Shown piece after piece: positions 1 through 5,750 of a DNA stretch of 7,074 nt. Both the position numbers and the translations under genes were made by a program. The stretch lies in assembly GCA_020200615.1 (NCBI GenBank), contig JAIVIH010000276.1, positions 1 to 7,074 on the forward strand, given 5' to 3'. This DNA comes from Actinomycetota bacterium. Lineage in GTDB: Bacteria > Actinomycetota > Acidimicrobiia > Acidimicrobiales > AC-14. The notes beneath the pieces are model-generated. The model was not told the DNA's origin and ran no database searches. It was given only the letters and a program-made list of their open reading frames with translations. Position 1 is the stretch's first letter; every line of letters starts with the position of its first letter.

Positions 1-839
1 GCTCCGGTGAGCACCCCGTGCGTCTTCGTGTGCTGGGACAGGAGGCGATCTCGCCCGGTCACGAGGGGCTGATCCGGTTCCACCTCCCGGCTCCCGTCCC
101 CCTACTGCCCGGCGACCGGTTCGTCATCCGGGAGAGCGGGCGTGACGAGACCGTGGGTGGGGGCGTGGTCCTCGACGTGGCGCCCGTGCTCCCGGCGTCC
201 CGGGCCCGCCCGAGCATGTCGGTCGACCGGGTGATCGCCGAACGAGGCTGGATCACCGCCGACGAGCTCGAGCGGATCACGGGGGAGCGCCGCCCACCCA
301 CCGTCGGCCGGTGGATCGTCTCGGACGCGGCCCGAACTGCCACCCTCGAGCGACTTCGCCAGTCGGTGGAGGCGGCGGGGCCGCTGGGCCTGGACCAGGC
401 CATGCTCGACGACTACCAGCGGGCCGTCCTTCCCCTGCTCGAGGGGACCGTGGTCGAAGCGGGACGGGTGCGCATGGCCGACGCGGTGGACCCCCTGGCC
501 GACCATCCCTACGTCGCCGCCCTCGCCGCCGCCAGCCCGTTCACGCCCCCCGATCCCGACGGCGTGGGCCGCGCCGAGCTCCGGGAGCTGGTTCGACGAG
601 GCCTGGTCGTGGAACAGGACGGCTGCTGGTTCGCACCGTCGGCGTTGGAGGAGGCCGGCCGCCGGGTCGCCCGCCTACTGGCCGATCAGCCCGACGGGGT
701 CACCGTCGCCCAGGTTCGGGAAGCGCTGGGGACGACGCGGAAGTACGCCCTACCCCTCCTCGCACGGCTCGACGCCGACGGGGTGACCCGACGCCGTGGA
801 GACTTCCGCATAGCCGGGCCTCGCCTGCCCCCGGCATGA
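1..839 (+). CDS. selB: Selenocysteine-specific translation elongation factor SelB, C-terminal part (5' end outside window)
   Basis: SelB is the GTPase that carries selenocysteinyl-tRNA to UGA codons marked by a SECIS hairpin in the mRNA. The reading frame is open from base 3, so the GTP-binding domain lies upstream of the window and about 278 residues are visible. The first part keeps the end of the last beta-barrel domain, with the SelB-typical stretch GDRFVIR followed by TVGGGVVLD. The rest is a series of winged-helix modules, the part that binds SECIS RNA in known SelB proteins. The last module contains GTTRKYALPLLARLD and then TRRRGDFRI, a strongly conserved SelB ending. The protein ends normally at TGA 837-839. 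It converges on the WhiB gene with only 19 bases between the stops, which include a 10-base palindrome (846-855) but no clear terminator. It implies that the host makes selenoproteins; selA, selD and tRNA-Sec are not in view. Confidence 0.9.
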   Translation, partial: SGEHPVRLRVLGQEAISPGHEGLIRFHLPAPVPLLPGDRFVIRESGRDETVGGGVVLDVAPVLPASRARPSMSVDRVIAERGWITADELERITGERRPPTVGRWIVSDAARTATLERLRQSVEAAGPLGLDQAMLDDYQRAVLPLLEGTVVEAGRVRMADAVDPLADHPYVAALAAASPFTPPDPDGVGRAELRELVRRGLVVEQDGCWFAPSALEEAGRRVARLLADQPDGVTVAQVREALGTTRKYALPLLARLDADGVTRRRGDFRIAGPRLPPA

Positions 840-858
840 AGCCGGCGGGTACCCGGAG

Positions 859-1140
859 TCAGCCCGCTCGCTGGGCGATGATTTGCTTGCGCTCGAGCTC
901 GTTGAGACCGCCCCAGATGCCGTGCGGCTCCCGGATGCGGACGGCGTAGTCCAGGCACGGACGGCGTACGGGGCACGTGGCGCATATGGCCTTGGCCCGG
1001 CGCTCGCGAGCGTCACGCTCGTCCTTACGTTCGAGATGGGACGGCGGAAAGAAGACGGCAGCCTGCGGCCCCTTGCACGCGGCGCGCTCCTGCCACAGCT
1101 CCTCCGCCCTCTGGCTCCTCACCTGACCCCCTACGGTCAT
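859..1140 (-). CDS. WhiB-family iron-sulfur transcriptional regulator
   Basis: This is a small WhiB-like (Wbl) protein of 93 residues from the ATG at 1140. Wbl proteins bind a [4Fe-4S] cluster through four cysteines and usually act with the principal sigma factor to control transcription, often in response to oxygen, NO or redox state. The four ligands are visible as C-x30-C-x2-C-x5-C: one in AACKG, two in CATC and one in PVRRPC. They are followed by the family turn GIWGG and a basic C-terminal end (ELERKQIIAQ). A longer reading from a TTG at 1176 would add 12 residues, but that TTG is the -35 box of a good promoter, so the ATG is preferred and the mRNA is probably leaderless. The gene lies downstream of nfeD on the same strand but has its own promoter. 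The subclass (WhiB1 to WhiB7) cannot be assigned; no AT-hook-like RGRP motif of WhiB7 is present. Confidence 0.93.
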   Translation of the reverse strand: MTVGGQVRSQRAEELWQERAACKGPQAAVFFPPSHLERKDERDARERRAKAICATCPVRRPCLDYAVRIREPHGIWGGLNELERKQIIAQRAG

Positions 1141-1147
1141 TCGGGAG

Positions 1148-1176
1148 AAGTTACCTGCCGGAAGTGCGCCCTTCAA
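1148..1176 (-). promoter_or_regulatory. Promoter of the WhiB gene, apparently giving a leaderless transcript
   Basis: On the minus strand a -35 box TTGAAG (1176-1171) is followed by exactly 17 bases and a -10 box TAACTT (1153-1148). Seven bases (CTCCCGA) separate the -10 box from the ATG at 1140. This places the expected transcription start on or next to the A of the start codon, and no Shine-Dalgarno sequence sits directly before the ATG. Leaderless genes of this layout are common in actinobacteria. The boxes are seen directly; the transcription start is inferred. Confidence 0.6.
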
Positions 1177-1230
1177 GGGTCAGATTGAGGCATTTCTGCA
1201 GGTCGGGGCCTTGAGCGCCCCCCGCACGGT

Positions 1231-2649
1231 TCAACCGGCCTGGGAATGAGGCGGCTCGGGAAGTGCGCCCTGGGGCTCCACTTCCAGCACGAGCCCGTCG
1301 AGAGCCACCACCCGCACGGGCGCACCGACAGGAATGGCCATCGGGTCGGGACCGGATCGGGCACGCGCCCTCCACAGGGCGCCGCGCATCCGGATCACGC
1401 CCTCCGGGTCCAGAGCCTCGGTCGTCTCGGCCGCTTCTCCCACGAACGCCTTCCGGTCGATGGCGGCGGTCGAGAACCGGCCGCGGACCATCGTCGTCAT
1501 CCCTCGGAGCATGAAGATGACCGTCCCCACCACCACCACGGCGATGACGAACCCGCCGACCCGCCGGTCGCCGGGAAAGAGAACCCACGACCCGACCAGC
1601 AGGCTCACCGTCCCGATGACGGTCCAGGCCCGGGGCGCCCCGGCCTGCACATCGACGGCGTACCCGAAGATCGCCAGACCGATCAGTCCCAGGCCCAGGG
1701 GGCTGGGGCCGAGGGCACCCAGCCCGTAGGCGGCCAGGATGAGGGACCCCGCCCCTGTGACCCCGGCAACCCCGATTCCGGCCGAGAAGAACTCGAACAC
1801 GATCAGGAGAAGGCCGATCATGAGCAGCAGGTAGGCCAGTTCCGGGCTGGTGGTGGCGTGAAGGACACGCTGGACCACCGTCAGCTTGGCGAAACGGACC
1901 TGGGCGATGGGCTCCCGCCTGGGCGTGTCACGGAGGATCACCCGGGCCGTCTCCACCTGTCGCCCGCCGAGCTGCTTCCCGTCCTGCTCGACGATGAAGT
2001 CCCCGAGGGTGGGGGCCACCGTGTCCACCGCCCCGAGGCGGAGGGCGTCGTCGGCGGAGAGCGAGCGCCGCGTCAACAGCGGGTCACCCGCAGGGCAGAG
2101 AGGGCACCGGCCCCGGAAACGTCCGACGCGGGTGCCGGTGGCCACCCCCGACGTGGCCGCCGCCCGCATCAGCCGCACGGCTCCCCCATAGGCGCTGGAG
2201 CCGCTGGGGCCGACCCACACGGCCACGGGAAGGCCGGCGTGGCTGATGCGGAAGGCCAGCTCGTCCACCTTGACCTCGGAGATCAGGGAACCGGGACTGT
2301 CCAGCTGGATCACCAGCAGCTGGCTCCCGCTCTGCTCGGCGGCGGTGATCGAGCGAGCGATGAAATCGGCTTCGATGGCGTCGATGCGGCCGCTGACCTC
2401 GATCACGTCCACCGGAGGAGGAGTCACCTCGGGCCGGCTCTCGGCGCTGGGCGGCGGGGGCGGCACGGTCGCGCCGGGCACGGTGGAGGGCGGACCCGTC
2501 CGCGCGGGCTGGCCCGCGGCCCCCATCGCGGGCGACGGCGCGCCGAAGTCCAGCACGGTCAGCATCGTGCCGACGAGAAGAGCGACGGTCAGTACTCTGC
2601 GTGAGAAGTTCAGCAGGGGGATGGTTGGATTCTCGTGAGTTCTGCTCAC
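1231..2649 (-). CDS. nfeD: NfeD-type membrane protein with degenerate ClpP-like domain
   Basis: The 472-residue protein has the full long-NfeD layout. Residues 1-43 form a signal or anchor segment (two Arg at 17-18, then a hydrophobic stretch), residues 44-80 a Pro-rich linker, about 81-220 a ClpP/SppA-like domain, about 270-383 four to five membrane segments, and about 390-460 the C-terminal OB-fold NfeD domain (GVIRMRGALWRA ... IPVGAPVRVV). Family members act at the membrane and are linked to membrane-protein turnover and to stomatin/flotillin partners; no such partner gene is visible. The oxyanion-type stretch QLDSPG (115-120) and VWVGPSG (145-151) are recognisable. The position of the catalytic Ser reads AYGGA, and the segment that should carry the catalytic Lys is shortened and contains CPLC (182-185), so protease activity is doubtful. 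The GTG start at 2649 is the only one that keeps the whole N-terminal hydrophobic segment, but it has no clear ribosome binding site and overlaps the divergent ATPase gene. Confidence 0.85.
   Translation of the reverse strand: MSRTHENPTIPLLNFSRRVLTVALLVGTMLTVLDFGAPSPAMGAAGQPARTGPPSTVPGATVPPPPPSAESRPEVTPPPVDVIEVSGRIDAIEADFIARSITAAEQSGSQLLVIQLDSPGSLISEVKVDELAFRISHAGLPVAVWVGPSGSSAYGGAVRLMRAAATSGVATGTRVGRFRGRCPLCPAGDPLLTRRSLSADDALRLGAVDTVAPTLGDFIVEQDGKQLGGRQVETARVILRDTPRREPIAQVRFAKLTVVQRVLHATTSPELAYLLLMIGLLLIVFEFFSAGIGVAGVTGAGSLILAAYGLGALGPSPLGLGLIGLAIFGYAVDVQAGAPRAWTVIGTVSLLVGSWVLFPGDRRVGGFVIAVVVVGTVIFMLRGMTTMVRGRFSTAAIDRKAFVGEAAETTEALDPEGVIRMRGALWRARARSGPDPMAIPVGAPVRVVALDGLVLEVEPQGALPEPPHSQAG
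2570..2598 (+). promoter_or_regulatory. Possible promoter of the ATPase operon, inside the 5' end of nfeD
   Basis: A -10-like box TACTCT (2593-2598) lies 17 bases after CCGACG (2570-2575), which matches only the GAC core of a -35 box. The start predicted near 2605 gives a leader of about 20 bases containing a purine-rich AGGGGGA just before the TTG at 2625. That would exclude the upstream GTG at 2601 as the start. The -35 match is weak, so this is a suggestion. Confidence 0.35.
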
Positions 2650-3590
2650 AGACCCGGCTCGTCATCGTGGCCGGGAAGGGCGGCGTCGGCAAAACGACGC
2701 TCTCGGCCGCCCTGGCGCGGATGGCCTCCAAGAGCGGGCTGTCGGTCCTCGTCGTCGAGATCGAGGGCAAGCACGGGCTGGCCGCCGCCTTCGGCACCCG
2801 GATCCTCGCCTACGACGAGCAGGTACTGAGCCCGGGAGGAGGGGGCGAGGGGGAGATCAGGGCCCGCACTCTGACCCCGGACCAGGCCCTGCTCGAGTAC
2901 CTCGACGAGCACGGCCTCCGGCGGATCTCGCGGCGGCTCACCCGCAGCGGCGCGGTCGACGTCGTGGCCACCGCCGCTCCGGGGATCAAGGACATCCTGC
3001 TCCTGGGCAAGGTCAAGCAGCTGGAGCAGCGCCGGGAGGCCGACCTCATCATCCTCGACGCTCCGGCGGCAGGCCACGCCGTCACCTTCCTGCTCAGCGC
3101 CCGCTCGCTCCTCGACACGGTCAACGTCGGGCCCATCCGGACGCAGGCCGAGGAGGTTCTGGCCCTCCTGACCGATCCCGCCCGCTCACAGGTGATGCTG
3201 GTCACCCTCCCCGAGGAGACACCGGTGAACGAGGTGGTCGAGACCGCTTACACCCTCGAGGAGGAGGTGGGCATCGACCTGGGGCCGGTCGTAGTCAACG
3301 GTCTCTATGCCGACGTCGACGGCCTCGACGTGGACCCGGAGGAGGCGGCGAACGAGGCCGACGTTGCCCTCAGGCCCGGTGAGGCCCAGGCTCTCGGCGC
3401 GGCCGCCCGGTTCCGGGCCGGCCGCCAGCGCCTGCAGTCCGAGCAGCTGGCCCGCCTGGCCGAAGCCCTGCCCCTGCCCCAGCTCCAGGTCCCTGCTCTG
3501 TTCACGGCCGGGATCGGCCGGGCCGAGGTGGACGTCCTGGCTGCGGCGCTGGCGGAGTCGGTGGCCGCCCTCGAAGCGGTGGAGAAGTGA
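2625..3590 (+). CDS. ArsA/Get3-like ATPase, first subunit (A)
   Basis: This is a P-loop ATPase of the ArsA/Get3 (SIMIBI) class, 321 residues from the TTG at 2625. That start is preferred because AGGGGGA precedes it and the protein then begins MDSREF; a GTG at 2601 would add eight residues. The deviant Walker A GKGGVGKTT (about residues 17-25) has the signature lysine (K18), and the switch-II-type motif LDAPAAGHA is at about 144-152. The usual switch-I Asp-Pro is replaced by EIEGK (about 45-49), so the residue matching the catalytic Asp of Get3 is Glu. The only cysteine is near residue 7, so there are no arsenite-binding or zinc-binding cysteine pairs. The next gene overlaps by four bases and encodes a second, different ATPase. 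The pair matches the two-gene organisation of M. tuberculosis Rv3679/Rv3680, reported as Get3-like. A role in handling tail-anchored or other client proteins is inferred; arsenical transport is unlikely. Confidence 0.85.
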   Translation: MDSREFCSQTRLVIVAGKGGVGKTTLSAALARMASKSGLSVLVVEIEGKHGLAAAFGTRILAYDEQVLSPGGGGEGEIRARTLTPDQALLEYLDEHGLRRISRRLTRSGAVDVVATAAPGIKDILLLGKVKQLEQRREADLIILDAPAAGHAVTFLLSARSLLDTVNVGPIRTQAEEVLALLTDPARSQVMLVTLPEETPVNEVVETAYTLEEEVGIDLGPVVVNGLYADVDGLDVDPEEAANEADVALRPGEAQALGAAARFRAGRQRLQSEQLARLAEALPLPQLQVPALFTAGIGRAEVDVLAAALAESVAALEAVEK

Positions 3591-4705
3591 GCAGCCCGGG
3601 GGACCCCGGCGGGCCCGAGCCCGCCGAGTCCCTCTCGGCCCTGTCGCGGCGCTCGCGCATCCTCGTCTGCTGCGGCCCTGGTGGCGTGGGCAAGACCACG
3701 GTGGCGGCCGCCCTGGCCGTCCACGGCGCCGAGGAGGGTCGCCGAAGTGTCGTGGTGACAGTCGACCCCGCCCGCCGCCTGGCCAACGCCCTCGGTCTCG
3801 ACGCCCTACCCGACACCCCGCAATCCATCGAAGGGGACTGGCCGGGCGAGCTGTCGGCCCTCATGCTCGACAGCAAGAGCACCTTCGACTCGCTGGTCAC
3901 CAAGTACGCGCCCAAGCCCGAGCAGGCGGAGGCCATCCTGGCCAATCCCTTCTACCGCAACATCGCCGGGGCCCTGTCGGGCACCCAGGAGTACATGGCA
4001 ATGGAGAAGCTGTACGAGCTGTCGACCGACGACCGGTTCGATCTCATCGTGGTGGACACGCCCCCCACCAGGAACGCCCTCGACTTCGTGGACGCTCCCC
4101 GCCGCCTCACCCGCTTCCTCGACAACCGGATCTTCCGCCTGCTCATGCTCCCGACCCGCGTCGGGATCAAGGCCGTCAACGTCGCCGCCCAGACCTTCCT
4201 GCGCACGATCTCACGGGTCGTCGGGGGCGACGTGGTCACCGAAGCCGTCGCCTTCTTCCAGGCCTTCGAGGGGATGGAGAACGGGTTTCGCGACCGAGCC
4301 CAGCGGGTTCTCGACCTCCTCGCCGAGCCGGCCACCGCCTTCGTGGTTGTCTCCTCGCCCCGCCGGGACGCTGTGGCGGAAGCGGAGTTCTTCGCCTCCA
4401 AGCTGGGGGAAGCCGGCATTCCCGTCCAGGGCCTCGTCCTGAACCGCATGCAGCCCCGGTTCGTCACTGGCTGGACGCCCGAAGCGGATCGGGAACGGGC
4501 GCGCACGTTGGCGGGCACCGCCCTGGGGCAGCTGTGGCAGAACCTCGCCGACCTCCACGCCCTGGCTGATGCCGAAGAAGCGCAGGTGGAAGGGATCATC
4601 CGGCGGGTGGCGCCCGCGCCCACGGCGCGCGTGCCCCTGCTGGAATCGGACGTCCACGATCTAGGCGGGCTGGCCGCCGTCGGTCGCCACGTGCTGGGCG
4701 ACTGA
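3587..4705 (+). CDS. ArsA/Get3-like ATPase, second subunit (B)
   Basis: The 372-residue protein is a second P-loop ATPase of the ArsA/Get3 class and the likely partner of the product at 2625-3590. Its GTG start overlaps the previous stop in GTGA, with GGAGAA directly upstream, which is typical of translational coupling and an equimolar complex. Walker A is GPGGVGKTT (30-38): the signature lysine that reaches across the dimer is Pro31. Switch I is intact (TVDPARRLANALG, with D60), as is switch II (VVDTPPTRNALDFVDAP, with D157). LNR (285-287) matches the adenine-contacting loop of the family. The middle region (about 95-240), rich in helices and hydrophobic residues, could form the client-binding surface as in Get3. 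Its only cysteines are C28 and C29 beside the P-loop, so no metal site is seen. The first 20 residues are Pro/Gly-rich and probably disordered. The gene ends nine bases before the convergent STAS gene, with no clear terminator between them. Confidence 0.88.
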   Translation: MSSPGDPGGPEPAESLSALSRRSRILVCCGPGGVGKTTVAAALAVHGAEEGRRSVVVTVDPARRLANALGLDALPDTPQSIEGDWPGELSALMLDSKSTFDSLVTKYAPKPEQAEAILANPFYRNIAGALSGTQEYMAMEKLYELSTDDRFDLIVVDTPPTRNALDFVDAPRRLTRFLDNRIFRLLMLPTRVGIKAVNVAAQTFLRTISRVVGGDVVTEAVAFFQAFEGMENGFRDRAQRVLDLLAEPATAFVVVSSPRRDAVAEAEFFASKLGEAGIPVQGLVLNRMQPRFVTGWTPEADRERARTLAGTALGQLWQNLADLHALADAEEAQVEGIIRRVAPAPTARVPLLESDVHDLGGLAAVGRHVLGD

Positions 4706-4714
4706 CCTCGGCGA

Positions 4715-5080
4715 CTACGCCGGACCTGCCCCCGTCTGCTGCTTGTCGTCCGTCAGCGACCTCGCCGCTTCAGCCACCGTCTCGGTCACGGTGACGATGC
4801 GATCGAAGCCCGTGGTGTGAAGCAGACGGACGAGCGTGGGCCGGTTACAGCACACGGCTACGTCTCCTCCGACCTCCCGCGCCCGTCGAATCCCTCCGAT
4901 CAGGGCGCCGAGCCCCGCCGAGTCCACGAAGGGCACGGCCGACATGTCGATGAGCAACTTGGGCCGGGAGGCCAGCTCGGCCAGCGACTCCCGGAACTGC
5001 CCGACGGTGTATGCGTCGAGCTCTCCTACTGGACGGCAGATGGTGTACCCATCGCCCTCCTCCAGCTCGATGTGGAGCAC
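4715..5080 (-). CDS. STAS-domain anti-sigma-factor antagonist (SpoIIAA/RsbV-like)
   Basis: This is a single-domain STAS protein of 121 residues. In the SpoIIAA/RsbV family an unphosphorylated antagonist binds an anti-sigma kinase and frees a sigma factor; the kinase switches it off by phosphorylating a conserved Ser. The expected features are in order: GELDAYTVGQFRESL (19-33), the strand LLIDMSAVPFVDSAGLGAL (42-60) with phospho-acceptor S54 after D53, then the second half with the C-terminal helix TETVAEAARSL. The start is GTG at 5080, set by a strong Shine-Dalgarno AGGAGGAG (5091-5084) on the minus strand. Residues 112-121 form a short polar tail. No anti-sigma kinase or sigma factor is in the window, so the partner is unknown. 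The gene is divergent from a receiver protein across a 72-base control region, which suggests, but does not prove, that they share a signalling circuit. Confidence 0.9.
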   Translation of the reverse strand: MLHIELEEGDGYTICRPVGELDAYTVGQFRESLAELASRPKLLIDMSAVPFVDSAGLGALIGGIRRAREVGGDVAVCCNRPTLVRLLHTTGFDRIVTVTETVAEAARSLTDDKQQTGAGPA

Positions 5081-5152
5081 CCACTCCTCCTGGTTCGGGT
5101 CCCAGCCGCTTTCGGATGCTACCCAAGGGACACCGGGGGCTACCCTCGGCCC
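5081..5152. promoter_or_regulatory. Divergent control region between the STAS and receiver genes
   Basis: Rightward, a -10-like TACCCT (5141-5146) ends six bases before the ATG at 5153, with no Shine-Dalgarno sequence, so a leaderless transcript is likely. Leftward, a -10-like TAGCAT (5121-5116 on the minus strand) would give a leader of roughly 30 bases that includes AGGAGGAG (5091-5084). No good -35 box is seen for either. The heptamer GCTACCC occurs twice in the same orientation (5118-5124 and 5139-5145), 21 bases apart, or two helical turns. Each copy overlaps one of the two -10 boxes, so a shared operator is possible. Confidence 0.45.
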
Positions 5153-5656
5153 ATGCCCGACGTCCTCATCGCCAGTGATTCAGCCGCCGTGCGGGACGAA
5201 GTGCGATCGGTTCTGAGTGACGTCGACACCACCGTGCGTGAGGTCACCCGGGGTGCTCACGTGCGCCCCACCGTGCTGCAGCAGACCCCCGACCTGGCCG
5301 TGATCGACCTGCAGATCGGCAAGATGGGCGGCATGGCCACCTGCCTCGACCTGCGCTTGGAGGAAGGCGCCGGTCGCCTTCCTCATGTACCCGTCCTCAT
5401 GCTCCTCGACCGGCGGGCGGACGTCTTCCTGGCCCGGCGGGCGCTGGCCGACGGATGGGTCGTGAAACCTCTCGACCCCATGCGGCTGTCCCGTGCCATC
5501 CACACCGTCCTCGCCGGGGGTCGCTACGAGGACGAGTCCTACCGCCCGACCACGGTTGCGGTCGCGGGCACCGGGGCCCAGCAGTCCGCTCAGGGGGCCG
5601 CTCGGGCCCAGCAGTCCGCTCAGGGGGCCGCTCGGGCCCAGCCCAACGGCAGGTAG
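5153..5656 (+). CDS. Stand-alone atypical response-regulator receiver protein with repeat tail
   Basis: The protein has 167 residues: one CheY-like receiver domain (about 2-122) and no output domain. The ATG at 5153 is chosen because the receiver fold begins at once (MPDVLIASDS) and a -10-like box sits just upstream; the frame is open further upstream, but that part runs across the STAS gene. The phospho-acceptor is D52 (VIDLQIGKMGG) and the conserved lysine is K105 (VVKPLDP). The acidic pair at the N-terminal end is reduced to S8-D9, and the position of the switch Thr/Ser appears to be L85 (LMLLDRRAD). Signalling may therefore differ from a classical receiver. Residues 123-167 are low complexity, with two exact copies of a ten-residue unit (QSAQGAARAQ) made by the 30-bp DNA repeat. 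The stop lies 11 bases before tRNA-Pro. Its binding partner is unknown; the divergent STAS protein is the nearest signalling gene. Confidence 0.82.
   Translation: MPDVLIASDSAAVRDEVRSVLSDVDTTVREVTRGAHVRPTVLQQTPDLAVIDLQIGKMGGMATCLDLRLEEGAGRLPHVPVLMLLDRRADVFLARRALADGWVVKPLDPMRLSRAIHTVLAGGRYEDESYRPTTVAVAGTGAQQSAQGAARAQQSAQGAARAQPNGR
5574..5642 (+). repeat. Perfect 30-bp tandem repeat (about 2.3 copies) in the 3' end of the receiver gene
   Basis: Bases 5581-5610 and 5611-5640 are identical. Seven bases before (5574-5580, GGGCCCA) and two after (5641-5642) continue the period. Each unit keeps the reading frame and adds ten residues rich in Ala and Gln. The palindrome GGGCCC recurs every 30 bases. 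The exact identity suggests recent duplication by slippage or recombination. The block ends 25 bases before the tRNA. Confidence 0.95.
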
Positions 5657-5667
5657 GCTCGGCCCAC

Positions 5668-5742
5668 CGGGGAGTAGCGCAGCTTGGTTAGCGCGCAGCG
5701 TTCGGGACGCTGAGGCCGGGGGTTCAAATCCCCCCTCCCCGA
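5668..5742 (+). tRNA. tRNA-Pro, anticodon CGG
   Basis: The cloverleaf is complete. The acceptor stem CGGGGAG (5668-5674) pairs with CTCCCCG (5735-5741), with A5742 as discriminator. The D arm contains AGCTTGGTTAGC. The anticodon stem CAGCG (5696-5700) pairs with CGCTG (5708-5712) around the loop TTCGGGA, giving anticodon CGG at 5703-5705, which reads the proline codon CCG. The T arm is GGGGG-TTCAAAT-CCCCC. CCA is not encoded (the next bases are CTCA), as is common in actinobacteria. It follows the receiver gene by 11 bases; TAGGCT (5654-5659), which includes that gene's stop codon, could be its -10 box, but this is weak. The 3' half is a favoured target of tyrosine integrases, and one follows. 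Confidence 0.96.
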
Positions 5743-5745
5743 CTC
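5706..5745 (+). other. Probable attachment site (attL core) in the 3' part of tRNA-Pro
   Basis: Integrases located directly after a tRNA gene usually recombine within its anticodon-to-3' portion and leave a direct copy of it at the far end of the element. The stretch from the anticodon loop to just beyond the discriminator base is the likely core. No second copy is present in this window, so the limits are only approximate and the far end (attR) must lie to the right. Confidence 0.4.
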
Positions 5746-5750
5746 ACAAA

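Noticed and set aside
102..506. Long open frames antisense to selB and similar ones antisense to nfeD, both ATPases and the integrase
   Set aside because: High GC content leaves shadow frames open. These translate to Arg/Pro/Gly-rich sequence without recognisable motifs, while the opposite strand has clear families.
846..855. Palindrome CGGGTACCCG between the convergent selB and whiB genes
   Set aside because: It has no loop and no T-run, and is too short to call a terminator or operator without comparison data.
1205..1221. Possible terminator after nfeD (GGGGC / GCCCC, loop of seven)
   Set aside because: The stem has only five pairs and no T-run on either strand. In DNA this GC-rich such pairs arise by chance.
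1246..2604. 452-codon plus-strand frame opposite nfeD
   Set aside because: It is His/Gly/Arg/Pro-rich and low in hydrophobic residues, with no domain signature. The minus strand encodes a coherent NfeD with membrane segments.
3307..4569. 420-codon plus-strand frame across both ATPase genes
   Set aside because: It is out of frame with two well-supported ATPases and is Arg/Pro-rich, a typical GC-driven shadow.
4817..5152. N-terminal extension of the receiver protein
   Set aside because: The frame stays open upstream, but it runs antisense through the STAS gene and adds no receiver features. The ATG at 5153 directly begins the fold and has a -10 box before it.
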